Origin: JAHEFX01 sp964614585
GTDB lineage: Bacteria; Actinomycetota; Acidimicrobiia; Spongiisociales; JAENVV01
Length of the DNA: 31,347 nt
Reading direction: 5' to 3'
NCBI GenBank assembly: GCA_964614585.1
Contig: CAZTLW010000011.1
Span: forward strand, 1 to 31,347
Below are positions 24,846 through 31,347 of this stretch, in pieces (within the stretch, counting starts at the first letter, position 1; the number at the start of each line of letters is the position of its first letter). Under the pieces are notes generated by a model. The model did no database searches. It was not told the origin of the DNA and saw nothing but the letters and a program-made list of their open reading frames with translations. The position numbers and the translations under genes were made by a program.

Positions 24846-25355
24846 TCATGGAAGGCCGCCGGGGTCGGCGAGGTCGGCGAGGGTCGCCACGAGGGTGGGG
24901 GCCACGGTGAGCAGGAGGACGCCGGGGAGGACGAGGAGCGTCAACGGCAGTGCGAGGCGGACGGCCAGGGAACGTGTGGATGCCAGCTCGCTGGATCGGC
25001 GGTCACGGTCCATTTCCCGCAGGTGGGCGGCCACCTCGGCGGCGACGGGGGCACCGACCGCGGCGGCCCGGGCCAGTACCCGGAGCAGCGGGACCAACGC
25101 GGGATCGGCCTCGTCGACTGCCGCCCCGATCCCGGCGTGGCGGGCCCGGTGGGCCACCCGACGGACGGCGACGGCCGAGACGGCATCGGCCTCGTCGGCG
25201 GCCAACCCGATCGCTCCCTCCACCGAGAGCCCGGCCCCCAGGCCGACGAGGACCAGCCGACCGACCAGCGGCGCATCGACCCCGCTCGGTCGACGGCGGC
25301 GCCGTGGACGCCGACCGACCAGGACCACGGCCGCCACCAAAGCCGCAGCGATCAT
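24846..25355 (-). CDS. tadC: TadC-like inner membrane platform protein (type II secretion F family)
   Basis: The 169-residue protein has a short N-terminal helix (MIAAALVAAVVLVG), a cytoplasmic T2SSF-type helical domain around LGAGLSVEGAIGLAADEADAVSAVA, and two C-terminal hydrophobic stretches ending LLTVAPTLVATLADL. TadB and TadC together form the membrane platform of Flp pili. The protein is shorter than proteobacterial TadC (about 300 residues) but similar to the short mycobacterial version. The ATG at 25353-25355 overlaps the tadB stop in ATGA, which fixed the start. Confidence 0.8.
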   Translation of the reverse strand: MIAAALVAAVVLVGRRPRRRRRPSGVDAPLVGRLVLVGLGAGLSVEGAIGLAADEADAVSAVAVRRVAHRARHAGIGAAVDEADPALVPLLRVLARAAAVGAPVAAEVAAHLREMDRDRRSSELASTRSLAVRLALPLTLLVLPGVLLLTVAPTLVATLADLADPGGLP

Positions 25356-26014
25356 CGCGACCTCCGGGCCATGGCCCCGAGCACGGCCACGCCGGCGAAG
25401 ACGAGGCCCAGGCCGATGCCGACGAGGACGCCGCCACCGGGGAGGGCGAGCGCCCGCCCGAGCGCGCCGTCTCCCAGCTGCCAGGCCAACAGCACCAGCG
25501 GGGCGACGGCGACGATGAGCGCCGAGGTGCGGGCCGGCGCAACGGCCGACCGCAGCTCCCTGTCCAGCTCGAGATCGTCCCGAAGCTGCGCCACGACGGC
25601 GTCGAGGACCGCCACGCCCGATCCCCCGTGGGTGGACGCGGCCCGCAGCGAGGCGGTGACGAGCGGGCCGTGGCGACCGAACGGGACCGCGACGGCGTCG
25701 GCGACCTCGCTCATCGGGCGACCGAGCCGGGCCAGGCGGCCGGCTCGCCCCCACGAGGTGCGCGGGTCGGTGCCGAGCGTCGACCAGAGCGCCGCTCGCA
25801 GCGACGAGCCCGATCGCAGCTCGCCGGCGATGCCGGCGAGCATGGCGAGGCGCCCATCGGCCGAAGGACGGCGACGACGCCCGGCCAGGAAGCCGAGGGC
25901 AACGGTCGCCACGGCGGTGGGCAAGGGAGCCGCCCATGCCGCCAAGAGGGTCAGGCCGACCGGGACCGGGACCCCTGCGGCGACGGCCACCGCAACGAGC
26001 GTCGGCCCGGTCAC
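25352..26014 (-). CDS. tadB: TadB-like inner membrane platform protein (type II secretion F family)
   Basis: The 220-residue protein has N-terminal hydrophobic segments, a T2SSF core (LAMLAGIAGELRSGSSLRAALWS ... GRPMSEVADAVAVPFG ... SLRAASTHGGSGVAVLDAVVAQLRDDLELDRELRSAVAPARTSALIV) and two C-terminal helices. The Gly-Ser-rich loop after the first helices is the usual T2SSF feature. It should sit in the membrane beside TadC and be driven by the TadA ATPase. The start is GTG at 26012-26014, overlapping the tadA stop by four bases. Confidence 0.86.
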   Translation of the reverse strand: MTGPTLVAVAVAAGVPVPVGLTLLAAWAAPLPTAVATVALGFLAGRRRRPSADGRLAMLAGIAGELRSGSSLRAALWSTLGTDPRTSWGRAGRLARLGRPMSEVADAVAVPFGRHGPLVTASLRAASTHGGSGVAVLDAVVAQLRDDLELDRELRSAVAPARTSALIVAVAPLVLLAWQLGDGALGRALALPGGGVLVGIGLGLVFAGVAVLGAMARRSR

Positions 26015-27072
26015 GGGTACACCTCCCGGTCGTCGCCGTCCTCGGCGCCGACCTCGAGGATGGTGCGGATCATCCGCCCCTCCCGGCCCCGGGCCACGTG
26101 GACGACGAGGTCGATGGCGGCGCGGATCTGGCGCCGGATCGCCTCGGGCCGCAGGCGCAGGTCGCCCGACAGCGCCAGGGTCTCCAGCCGCAGCAGGCCC
26201 TCGGCCGGACCGTTGGCATGGAGGGTGGACATCGACCCGTCGTGACCGGTGTTCAGCGCCCCGACGAGGTCGAGCGCCTCGGGGCCCCGGACCTCACCGA
26301 CGATGAGCCGATCGGGCCGCAGGCGCAGAGCAGAACGGACCAGGTCGCGGACGGTGACCTCGCCGGCCCCCTCGATGTTGGCCGTGCGGGTCTGGAGGCG
26401 GACGACGTGGCCGGACAGGGCGAGTTCCGGGGCGTCCTCGATGCAGATGCTGCGCTCGTCAGGTGGAATGAGCCCCGAGAGGACGTTCAACAGCGTCGTC
26501 TTGCCGGCACCGGTGCCACCCACCACCAGCAGGGTGCGCCGGGCGGCGACGGCGTCGGCGAGCAGGGCGGCGCCGTCGGGGCGGATGGACCCGGCGGCCA
26601 CCACCGCGTCGAGGTCGGCGACGGCCGCGGTGAATCGGCGGATGGCCACCACCGGCCCGTCGACGGCCACCGGGGGGATGACGGCATGGAGTCGGCTGCC
26701 GTCGGGGAGGCGGGCGTCGACGGTGGGGGCGGCTCGGTCGAGCCGGAGACCGAGCGGCGTGATGACCCGACCGACGGCGGCGAGCACCTCGTCGGCCGCC
26801 ATGGCGAGATCGGTGGCCTCGAGGCGGCCCGCCCGCTCGACATGCACGCGGCCGGATCCGTCCACCAACACGTCGGACACGTCCGGTTCCCGCAGCAGGG
26901 CCTCGAGGGGGCCGAGGCCGAGCACCGAATCGACGACGAACTGGACGTCGGCCTCGGTCGCCAGCGGCGATTCGTGGGCCAGCCCCCGTCGGGCGGCGGC
27001 CTCGACCGACCGCCGGTCGAGTGGCGTGTCGGCCTCGACCACCCGCTGGACGACACGCTCGACGAGGTTCAC
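26011..27072 (-). CDS. tadA: TadA/CpaF-type secretion ATPase
   Basis: The 353-residue ATPase powers Flp pilus assembly. It has the N-terminal domain VSDVLVDGSGRVHVERAGRL (about 65-84), Walker A GGTGAGKTT (185-193), the Asp box ICIEDAPEL (209-217), Walker B LIVGEVRGPE (256-265) and the His box MSTLHANGP (281-289). GTG at 27070-27072 was chosen because it overlaps the upstream stop in GTGA, like the other junctions of this operon. ATG at 27109-27111 (13 residues longer) is possible. The upstream open frame continues only as a shadow of the neighbouring gene. Confidence 0.93.
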   Translation of the reverse strand: MNLVERVVQRVVEADTPLDRRSVEAAARRGLAHESPLATEADVQFVVDSVLGLGPLEALLREPDVSDVLVDGSGRVHVERAGRLEATDLAMAADEVLAAVGRVITPLGLRLDRAAPTVDARLPDGSRLHAVIPPVAVDGPVVAIRRFTAAVADLDAVVAAGSIRPDGAALLADAVAARRTLLVVGGTGAGKTTLLNVLSGLIPPDERSICIEDAPELALSGHVVRLQTRTANIEGAGEVTVRDLVRSALRLRPDRLIVGEVRGPEALDLVGALNTGHDGSMSTLHANGPAEGLLRLETLALSGDLRLRPEAIRRQIRAAIDLVVHVARGREGRMIRTILEVGAEDGDDREVYP

Positions 27073-27584
27073 GACGCCACCGCCCAGACCGATCGCCAGG
27101 CCCGCACCCATCGGCCCCCGGCCAACCGACCACTCGCCACCGACCGGGCGGTACGCGCGTAGAGGCGGGGCAGCACGACCCCGTCGACCGACGGCGGGAC
27201 GGGACCTAGCCCGGTCGGTTGGAGGACGTCCGCCGCGACGGGGGAGCCGAAGACCGGGGCGACGACCGTCGCCCGGTCGACGACCCCGCCCACCCGCACC
27301 ACGACGAATGGCCAGCCACGGGCGAGGTGGGCGAGGAGGTCGTAGGCGGAACCCGGATCGGCGCCGCCCGACGGGAGGACCGCAACCCCCCGGCGCACCG
27401 GCGCGAGGTCGTCGGCCGTGGGGCCCTCGGCGAGGACGTCGGCGACGCTGCGGCGACCCGGCAGGGGTGGCGCGGTCGGGTCGAGGTCCACGACGAGGGC
27501 GGTGCCGACCGACAGCGCCGCCCCCAGCGGGGCGACGACCGACAGGAGACCGTCGTGGACGATGCGGAGGGTGAGGACGGGCAT
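27069..27584 (-). CDS. TadZ/CpaE/Ssd-position protein, ParA-like remnant without a P-loop
   Basis: The 171-residue protein is first in the Tad operon, the place held by the septum-site/CpaE-like ATPase in mycobacteria. TALVVDLDPTAPPLPGRRSVADVLAEGP and GVAVLPSGG match the order of ParA/MinD strands (the LIDlDp, sl-dvL and vLP-gg segments), and LLAHLARGWPFVVVRVG resembles the next strand. The deviant Walker A KGGxGKT is absent and the family is usually longer, so nucleotide binding is unlikely. The protein may act as a localisation or scaffold factor for the pilus. ATG at 27582-27584 has GGAG five bases upstream. Assignment rests on position and weak similarity. Confidence 0.6.
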   Translation of the reverse strand: MPVLTLRIVHDGLLSVVAPLGAALSVGTALVVDLDPTAPPLPGRRSVADVLAEGPTADDLAPVRRGVAVLPSGGADPGSAYDLLAHLARGWPFVVVRVGGVVDRATVVAPVFGSPVAADVLQPTGLGPVPPSVDGVVLPRLYARTARSVASGRLAGGRWVRAWRSVWAVAS

Positions 27585-27607
27585 GGGGACTCCGGGTCGG
27601 TGCCAAG

Positions 27608-27613
27608 AACGTA
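27608..27613 (-). promoter_or_regulatory. Putative -10 box (TACGTT) of the Tad operon
   Basis: On the minus strand TACGTT lies 23 bases before the ATG at 27584, leaving a leader of about 16 bases with the ribosome binding site GGAG (27590-27593). No convincing -35 element is seen at standard distance. Confidence 0.4.
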
Positions 27614-27694
27614 CGACGGACCCGGGCCGCCGAGAACCCCTTCACAAGCGGTCGATTCCCCGGCAGGATGAGGGGTCCGCCGACCGCCGAGCGG

Positions 27695-27719
27695 TAGCCT
27701 TCCAAGGACGTCAAGGAGG
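27695..27719 (+). promoter_or_regulatory. Putative -10 box (TAGCCT) and ribosome binding site of the HdeD-like gene
   Basis: TAGCCT at 27695-27700 is followed by AAGGAGG at 27713-27719, four bases before the ATG at 27724. Unlike the leaderless genes, this one would have a short leader of about 17 bases with a near-perfect ribosome binding site. Confidence 0.5.
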
Positions 27720-27723
27720 CCAG

Positions 27724-28269
27724 ATGACCACGACCACCTCTCCCGACACGATGCTCTGGCGGGCGATCCTCGTCGGCGGATTGCTCACCATCGCCATCGG
27801 CGCCGCCCTCACCTTCTGGCCGGACATCTCATTGCAGGTGATCGGCTGGTTGGTGGCCATCCAGTTCGTGCTGGTGGGGGCCGCGTTCCTGGTCGGCCGG
27901 ATCATCACCGGTGGCAGCACCGGCTCGGTCGTGCTCGGCATCGTGCTCGGTGCGCTCGGGATCATCATCGGCGTCTGGGCGTTCCGGAACCCCGATACCA
28001 CCGTGGCGATCCTCACGTTCCTCGTCGGCGCGGGGTGGTTCATCGGCGGTGTCGTGGAGGCCATCGAGGCCACGGCCGACCGCGAGACGCCGGCCCGTGG
28101 TTGGGTGATCGCACTCGGCGTCATCTCGGCGCTGGCCGGGCTCGTCCTGCTGTTCTACCCGCTGGCCTCGGCGCTGGCGCTGGCCATCTTCACCGGCGTG
28201 CTCATGCTGGTGCTCGGGGTCGCGCGGGTGATCCAGGCGTTCCAGATCAAGGGGGCGTTGGGAGTCTGA
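27724..28269 (+). CDS. HdeD-like (DUF308) membrane protein
   Basis: The 181-residue protein has six hydrophobic segments arranged as three pairs: ILVGGLLTIAIGAALTFWPDISLQVIGWLVAIQFVLVGAAF, then VVLGIVLGALGIIIGVWAFRNPDTTVAILTFLVGAGWFIGGVVEAI, then VIALGVISALAGLVLLFYPLASALALAIFTGVLMLVLGVARVIQAF. The repeated aromatic-Pro turns (WPD, RNPDTT, YPLAS) are the HdeD family hallmark. E. coli HdeD is linked to acid resistance, but the biochemical role is unknown. A strong ribosome binding site fixes the start. It is divergent from the Tad operon. Confidence 0.9.
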   Translation: MTTTTSPDTMLWRAILVGGLLTIAIGAALTFWPDISLQVIGWLVAIQFVLVGAAFLVGRIITGGSTGSVVLGIVLGALGIIIGVWAFRNPDTTVAILTFLVGAGWFIGGVVEAIEATADRETPARGWVIALGVISALAGLVLLFYPLASALALAIFTGVLMLVLGVARVIQAFQIKGALGV

Positions 28270-28313
28270 CCCGACGCCCGGCGGGGCGCCGCACGCGCAC
28301 CGCGCCGCGTCAT

Positions 28314-28328
28314 GCCACCGCCGGTGGC
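28314..28328. terminator. Weak hairpin between convergent HdeD-like and GNAT genes
   Basis: GCCACCG and CGGTGGC form seven-base arms around one base; a realistic loop would open the inner pairs. It lies in the 80-base convergent space, where a bidirectional terminator is expected. No U-run is present. Confidence 0.3.
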
Positions 28329-28349
28329 GGTCCCGCCCCCGCTCGCCGG

Positions 28350-28955
28350 TCAGAGGGCCTTCGTCATGCGATGGACGACGGTCCGCTGCCCCAACGGAAC
28401 GGCGGGCGACGTGGCAACGACGGTCATCCCTCGACGTTCGTAGAGCCGCCGCGCACCGTCGTTGCGGTCGGCGACGTCCAGCGCCAACCGGCGAGCGCCG
28501 ACACCCCTCGCTCTCCCTTCGGCGTGGTCGAGCAACGACGAACCAACCCCGGACCCCTGCACCGCCGGGTCGACCGCCACCGCCTGGAGATACCAGTCAC
28601 CCTCGGGGACTCGATCCATGAATCTGAAGAGGCGCAACCCGACGAGCCACCTCGCGACCAGCCGGACCGACCCGATCCCGGCAGCCCGGAAGAGGGGCCC
28701 GTCGGCCGAGCGCGCGTGGTCGGCGGCAGAGAACCCGTTGGCCATCCCCACGATCACACCCTCGGACTCCGCGAACCAGGTGTGCTCGTGGGACAGGTCG
28801 TGCCCGGGCGCCATGAACGCCTTCGCTGTGATACCGACGAACCCACTCCCAAGCATCCACCGCAGCAAGCCGTCGGCCGCCAGGTCGAAGTAGCGGGCGA
28901 ACTGCTCGCCGTCATCGCGATCCGGCCGCGCAGGCCGGATTCGTGTGGCCTTCAC
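28350..28955 (-). CDS. GNAT family N-acetyltransferase
   Basis: The 201-residue protein carries the acetyl-CoA binding motif VDPAVQGSGVGSSLLDHAEGRA (about 129-150), preceded by the strand WYLQAVAV and followed by ALDVADRNDGARRLYERRGMTVV, the standard GNAT C-terminal half. The N-terminal half, with FDLAADGLLRWMLG and GHDLSHEHTWFAES, resembles acetyltransferases of about 200 residues with unknown substrates. The GTG at 28953-28955 was chosen because the first GNAT strand (KATRIRPARPDD-like) begins there. No good ribosome binding site or TANNNT box is visible, so the start is uncertain. The 69-residue membrane protein gene lies 88 bases upstream on the same strand and may be co-transcribed. Confidence 0.8.
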   Translation of the reverse strand: MKATRIRPARPDRDDGEQFARYFDLAADGLLRWMLGSGFVGITAKAFMAPGHDLSHEHTWFAESEGVIVGMANGFSAADHARSADGPLFRAAGIGSVRLVARWLVGLRLFRFMDRVPEGDWYLQAVAVDPAVQGSGVGSSLLDHAEGRARGVGARRLALDVADRNDGARRLYERRGMTVVATSPAVPLGQRTVVHRMTKAL

Positions 28956-29043
28956 GACGGACCGGACCAGGGTGGAGCCACGGCGCACAGACCCACCACG
29001 GCGAGGGGATGGACGCCCGTTGCCGACGGTGGGGGGCTGGGTG

Positions 29044-29253
29044 TCATCGGCGCCGCTCCCGCCTGCCGACGAGGGCAACACCGATGATGCCGACGGCGAA
29101 CCCAACGGCGAGGCCGGCGACCAATCCAATGATCCAATTCTCGGTGGATTGACCGACGGCCTGCCCGACGAGGACGGAGGCGGTGACCGCGAGGGCCGTC
29201 GTAGTGGCGGCCGTGAGGATGGACTGACGGGCGGGAGGATTCTGGTCGCTCAT
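29044..29253 (-). CDS. Small one- or two-helix membrane protein of unknown function
   Basis: The 69-residue protein (MSDQNPPARQSILTAATTTALAVTASVLVGQ...) has a hydrophobic segment at about 14-32 and a second, Gly-rich one (WIIGLVAGLAVGFAVGIIGVALVG) at about 41-64, with an Arg-rich end (RRERRR) that should stay in the cytoplasm. The Gly-x3-Gly spacing resembles a glycine zipper. GAGGA stands about eight bases before the ATG at 29251-29253. It is divergent from the sensor kinase gene over 128 bases, in which no clear promoter was found. Confidence 0.65.
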   Translation of the reverse strand: MSDQNPPARQSILTAATTTALAVTASVLVGQAVGQSTENWIIGLVAGLAVGFAVGIIGVALVGRRERRR

Positions 29254-29381
29254 GGGGTCATCCTCGTCGACTGGGCGTCGCCCGCCATCGGTCACGCGTC
29301 GGATTGGACTCCGCCCACGGACTGACCCGGACTCATCTCTCGATCGGATGCGACTGGGCGCAGATCGTGGGACGATGACGC

Positions 29382-30425
29382 ATGGCCGAAGTCGATACGA
29401 AGACGTTCCCTGCCGATTCGAACCGCCGTCCAGACGTCCGGTCGGCGGATGGGCCGTCGCCGCGAACCCTGCTCGGCTCGGTGGTGCTGGCGGTCGGCAT
29501 GGTGGTGTGGGCAAGCGGGCACGCGATCTACGACCAGACCGCTGTGGGGGCTTGGGTGCTGTTCCTCGTCGGCGGTTTCGGCGCCTCGATCGGTCTCCGG
29601 CTTGCGGTGGGCAGCACCGACGAAGCCGATCGTGGCGGTACCTCACGGAGCAGATGGTTGTTCTGGTCGTTCACCACCATGCTCGTGCTGGTCGGTGCCA
29701 GCGCCGCCTTCGAAGGCCCGGCGCAGATGATCGGCGTGTCGGCCGGTGTCTCGGTGCTCGCCGCCGGGTTCGCGAACGCGATGGCCGACCTGCGTGACAC
29801 CAGACGGCGCGTGACCGAACTGGCGGTGATCGAGGAGCGCCAGCGGGTGGCTGCCGACGTGCACGACATCGTCGGCCATGCATTGGCGGTCACGATGCTG
29901 CACATCAACGCCGCCCGCATGTCGCTTCCTGAGCGCCCCGATGTCGCAATCGAGGCCCTGCAGGAGGCCGAGCGGAACGGTCGTTCGAGCATGCACGAGA
30001 TCCGGGGCATCGTGCATCTTCTGCGCTCCGACGACGGGCCTTCCCTCCTCAGCCTGCCCGACCTCGGTGATCTCGGGACGCTCATCGACAGCTTCACCGG
30101 CACCGGGGCGCAGATCGGCCTCGCCGTCGAGATCGACCCGGACCGCGTTTCGAGGCTTGCCTCGGTCACCACCTATCGCCTCGTCCAGGAAGGCCTGACC
30201 AATTCGGTCAGGTACGGAGACGGACCGATCGATCTCTCTCTGGTCCGCGAGGGCGACGAAGTGGTCCTCACGATCGAGAACGGCATTGCCCCGGGGCGCG
30301 ACAGAGTCGGTGGCGGAGTCGGACTGAACGCAGCTCGGTCGCGGGTGACCTCGCTCGGGGGCAGCTTCGAAGCCACGCTGGTCGGGGGCAATCGGTGGCG
30401 AGTCGCAGCGAGGGTCCCTACATGA
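29382..30425 (+). CDS. Sensor histidine kinase, NarL-partner (HisKA_3) type
   Basis: The 347-residue kinase has four predicted membrane segments (about 29-49, 57-76, 92-110, 115-135). A HisKA_3 dimerisation domain follows with the phosphoacceptor in ERQRVAADVHDIVGHALAV (His161), then a HATPase with TYRLVQEGLTNSVRYG (N box), GDEVVLTIENG and GGGVGLNAARSRVTSLGG (G box). No large extracytoplasmic domain is present, so the stimulus is probably sensed in or near the membrane. Its stop overlaps the response regulator start in ATGA, so the two are translated together. Codon use looks slightly less GC-biased than the neighbours, a weak hint of different ancestry. Confidence 0.92.
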   Translation: MAEVDTKTFPADSNRRPDVRSADGPSPRTLLGSVVLAVGMVVWASGHAIYDQTAVGAWVLFLVGGFGASIGLRLAVGSTDEADRGGTSRSRWLFWSFTTMLVLVGASAAFEGPAQMIGVSAGVSVLAAGFANAMADLRDTRRRVTELAVIEERQRVAADVHDIVGHALAVTMLHINAARMSLPERPDVAIEALQEAERNGRSSMHEIRGIVHLLRSDDGPSLLSLPDLGDLGTLIDSFTGTGAQIGLAVEIDPDRVSRLASVTTYRLVQEGLTNSVRYGDGPIDLSLVREGDEVVLTIENGIAPGRDRVGGGVGLNAARSRVTSLGGSFEATLVGGNRWRVAARVPT

Positions 30426-31063
30426 TCCGGCTCCTGCTCGTCGACGACCAGCCACTCGTGCGCCAGGGCCTCCGCCGGGTCGTCGAGACCAGCGACCGGT
30501 TGGAGGTCGTCGCCGAGTGCGACGATGGCGACGAAGTCGTCGACGCCCTCCACCGTCATCTCATCGACCTGGTCGTGATGGACATCAAGATGAAGCGAAT
30601 GGACGGCGCGACCGCCACCCGTGAGATTCGGCGCATCGAGGGCCCTCCCGTCCTGGTCCTCACCACCTTCGACGACGACGCCACCATCGCCGCAGCCCTT
30701 CGGTCGGGTGCTGCGGGGTTCGTCCTGAAAGACGCTCCCGGTGAGGAGATCATCCGTGCCATAGAGCGGGTCGCCGCCGGGGATGCCTGGCTGGATCCAG
30801 CGGTGACCGCCCGTGTGCTCCGAAGCCACCCACACCGCAAACCGACGGCGCCGGCGAGTCTCGAACGCCTCACCGCACGCGAACTCGACGTGCTGCGGGT
30901 GGTCGGTCGGGGGGCGACCAACGCCGAAGTGGCCGATGCGCTGTCCATCAGCCAGGCCACCGTCAAGACACACCTCGGCTCGCTTCTCACCAAGCTCAAC
31001 CTGCGCGACCGTGCCGCCGCCATCGTGTTCGCCCACGAGCACTCCCTCATCGGGGATCGCTGA
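30422..31063 (+). CDS. NarL/FixJ-type response regulator
   Basis: The 213-residue regulator has a receiver domain with the acidic pair Asp8-Asp9 (LLVDDQPLVRQ), phosphoacceptor Asp54 (VVMDIKM), Thr81-Thr82, and Lys103 (VLKD). A LuxR-type helix-turn-helix follows at about 148-208 (LTARELDVLRVVGRGATNAEVADALSISQATVKTHLGSLLTKLNLRDR). It is phosphorylated by the adjacent kinase and then binds DNA; no target site was identified in the window. The ATG at 30422 is fixed by the four-base overlap with the kinase stop. The longer frame starting at 30395 is not needed. Confidence 0.95.
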   Translation: MIRLLLVDDQPLVRQGLRRVVETSDRLEVVAECDDGDEVVDALHRHLIDLVVMDIKMKRMDGATATREIRRIEGPPVLVLTTFDDDATIAAALRSGAAGFVLKDAPGEEIIRAIERVAAGDAWLDPAVTARVLRSHPHRKPTAPASLERLTARELDVLRVVGRGATNAEVADALSISQATVKTHLGSLLTKLNLRDRAAAIVFAHEHSLIGDR

Positions 31064-31107
31064 AGCCCGAACCCGGAACCGTCCCGCCACGGCGGCGACG
31101 GCGTGAG

Positions 31108-31113
31108 TAGCGT
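31108..31113 (+). promoter_or_regulatory. Putative -10 box (TAGCGT) of the last gene
   Basis: TAGCGT is followed by seven bases and the ATG at 31121. It is the same box and spacing as before the phosphotransferase gene at 10803. A weak hairpin (about 31084-31096) precedes it and may end the two-component operon. Confidence 0.45.
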
Positions 31114-31120
31114 TCCCGCC

Positions 31121-31347
31121 ATGACCGACGAGCACCAGGAACCCATCGAGGAGGACGACGACTACGTCGACCTCGAGGAGCCGGCCGACCCCGAGGGTCG
31201 GCGCATCGAGACCGACGGGGGCGACCTGCCGAAGTTCGAGCCCTTGGTGCCCCTCCAACGGTGGGACACCGAAGAGGGGCCCGTCGTGGGGATCCCGTGG
31301 GAGGGCGAACCCGTCCCGACGGCGGACGAGCGCGTCGCCTACGTCCG
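31121..31347 (+). CDS. Acidic protein of unknown function (3' truncated by window end)
   Basis: 75 complete codons are visible, starting MTDEHQEPIEEDDDYVDLEEPADPEGRR, strongly acidic over the first 35 residues and then more mixed (LVPLQRWDTEEGPVVGIPWEGEPVP). No domain can be recognised from this fragment. The start is supported by a -10 box at leaderless distance and by sustained coding bias to the window edge. Confidence 0.65.
   Translation, partial: MTDEHQEPIEEDDDYVDLEEPADPEGRRIETDGGDLPKFEPLVPLQRWDTEEGPVVGIPWEGEPVPTADERVAYV

Noticed and set aside
27073..27714. N-terminal extension of the TadA ATPase up to 27714
   Set aside because: It is a Pro/Arg-rich shadow of the preceding gene. The GTGA overlap at 27069-27072 gives the expected start.

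Overview
The window is about 31 kb of very GC-rich DNA (roughly 70% by eye) from an actinobacterium, probably of class Acidimicrobiia (Ilumatobacter-like). The reasons are the Cys-bearing S-layer-homology-like repeats with the GCNPPAN signature, a Flp/Tad pilus locus in the gene order known from mycobacteria, GTG starts with 4-bp GTGA/ATGA overlaps, and a recurrent TANNNT box 6-7 bases before start codons, as expected of leaderless actinobacterial genes. It is a draft scaffold. Two 100-N gaps (3356-3455 and 14482-14581) cut genes, and a 10-N gap with a short AT-rich foreign stretch interrupts one gene. The class assignment is an inference from protein style, not from a marker gene.

Layout. 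1-813: 3' part of a secreted CAP-domain protein with three SLH-like repeats. 815-7182, minus strand: a PIN-PhoH ATPase, a GT4 glycosyltransferase cut by a gap, a form II CoxL-type molybdenum hydroxylase cut by the same gap, and a tandem histidine phosphatase. 7182-9364, minus: a membrane pyrophosphatase (hppA) that is probably intact in the genome but split here by an assembly artefact. 9452-14478, plus: an LCP-family lipoprotein, then an acyl-CoA module (APH-like kinase, double-hotdog thioesterase, AidB-like acyl-CoA dehydrogenase). 14582-15839: a PPOX-type flavin/F420 protein and a nitrilase-family hydrolase, divergent from one short symmetric promoter. 15850-17100, minus: an ArsR-type regulator with a small partner ORF. 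17240-23845, plus: aldehyde dehydrogenase, a K+ channel with RCK domains, a shikimate-kinase-like P-loop protein, a DoxX-like membrane protein, the helicase HrpB and an unknown protein. 23846-27584, minus: a compact seven-gene Flp/Tad locus. 27724-31347: an HdeD-like membrane protein, a GNAT acetyltransferase, a small membrane protein, a NarL-type two-component pair and the start of an acidic unknown protein.

How the genes work together. The thioesterase start overlaps the kinase stop, and the dehydrogenase start overlaps the stop of a possible 37-codon ORF, so 10803-14478 looks like one acyl-CoA degradation operon. The Tad genes overlap at nearly every junction. The one open junction, before the Flp pilin, carries a hairpin and a strong ribosome binding site, which may raise pilin output. 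The sensor kinase and response regulator overlap by 4 bases. The ArsR-type regulator has an extended -10 promoter with a perfect inverted repeat over its -10 and probable start point, which suggests autoregulation.

No tRNA, rRNA, CRISPR array or insertion sequence was recognised. No gene-free stretch exceeds 300 bases. The longest is 6964-7181, which holds a small palindromic repeat cluster and a terminator hairpin. The most interesting non-coding signals are the leaderless promoter set, the symmetric divergent promoter at 15050-15067, and a dispersed CAACCC(A/T)GGGTTG palindrome family.
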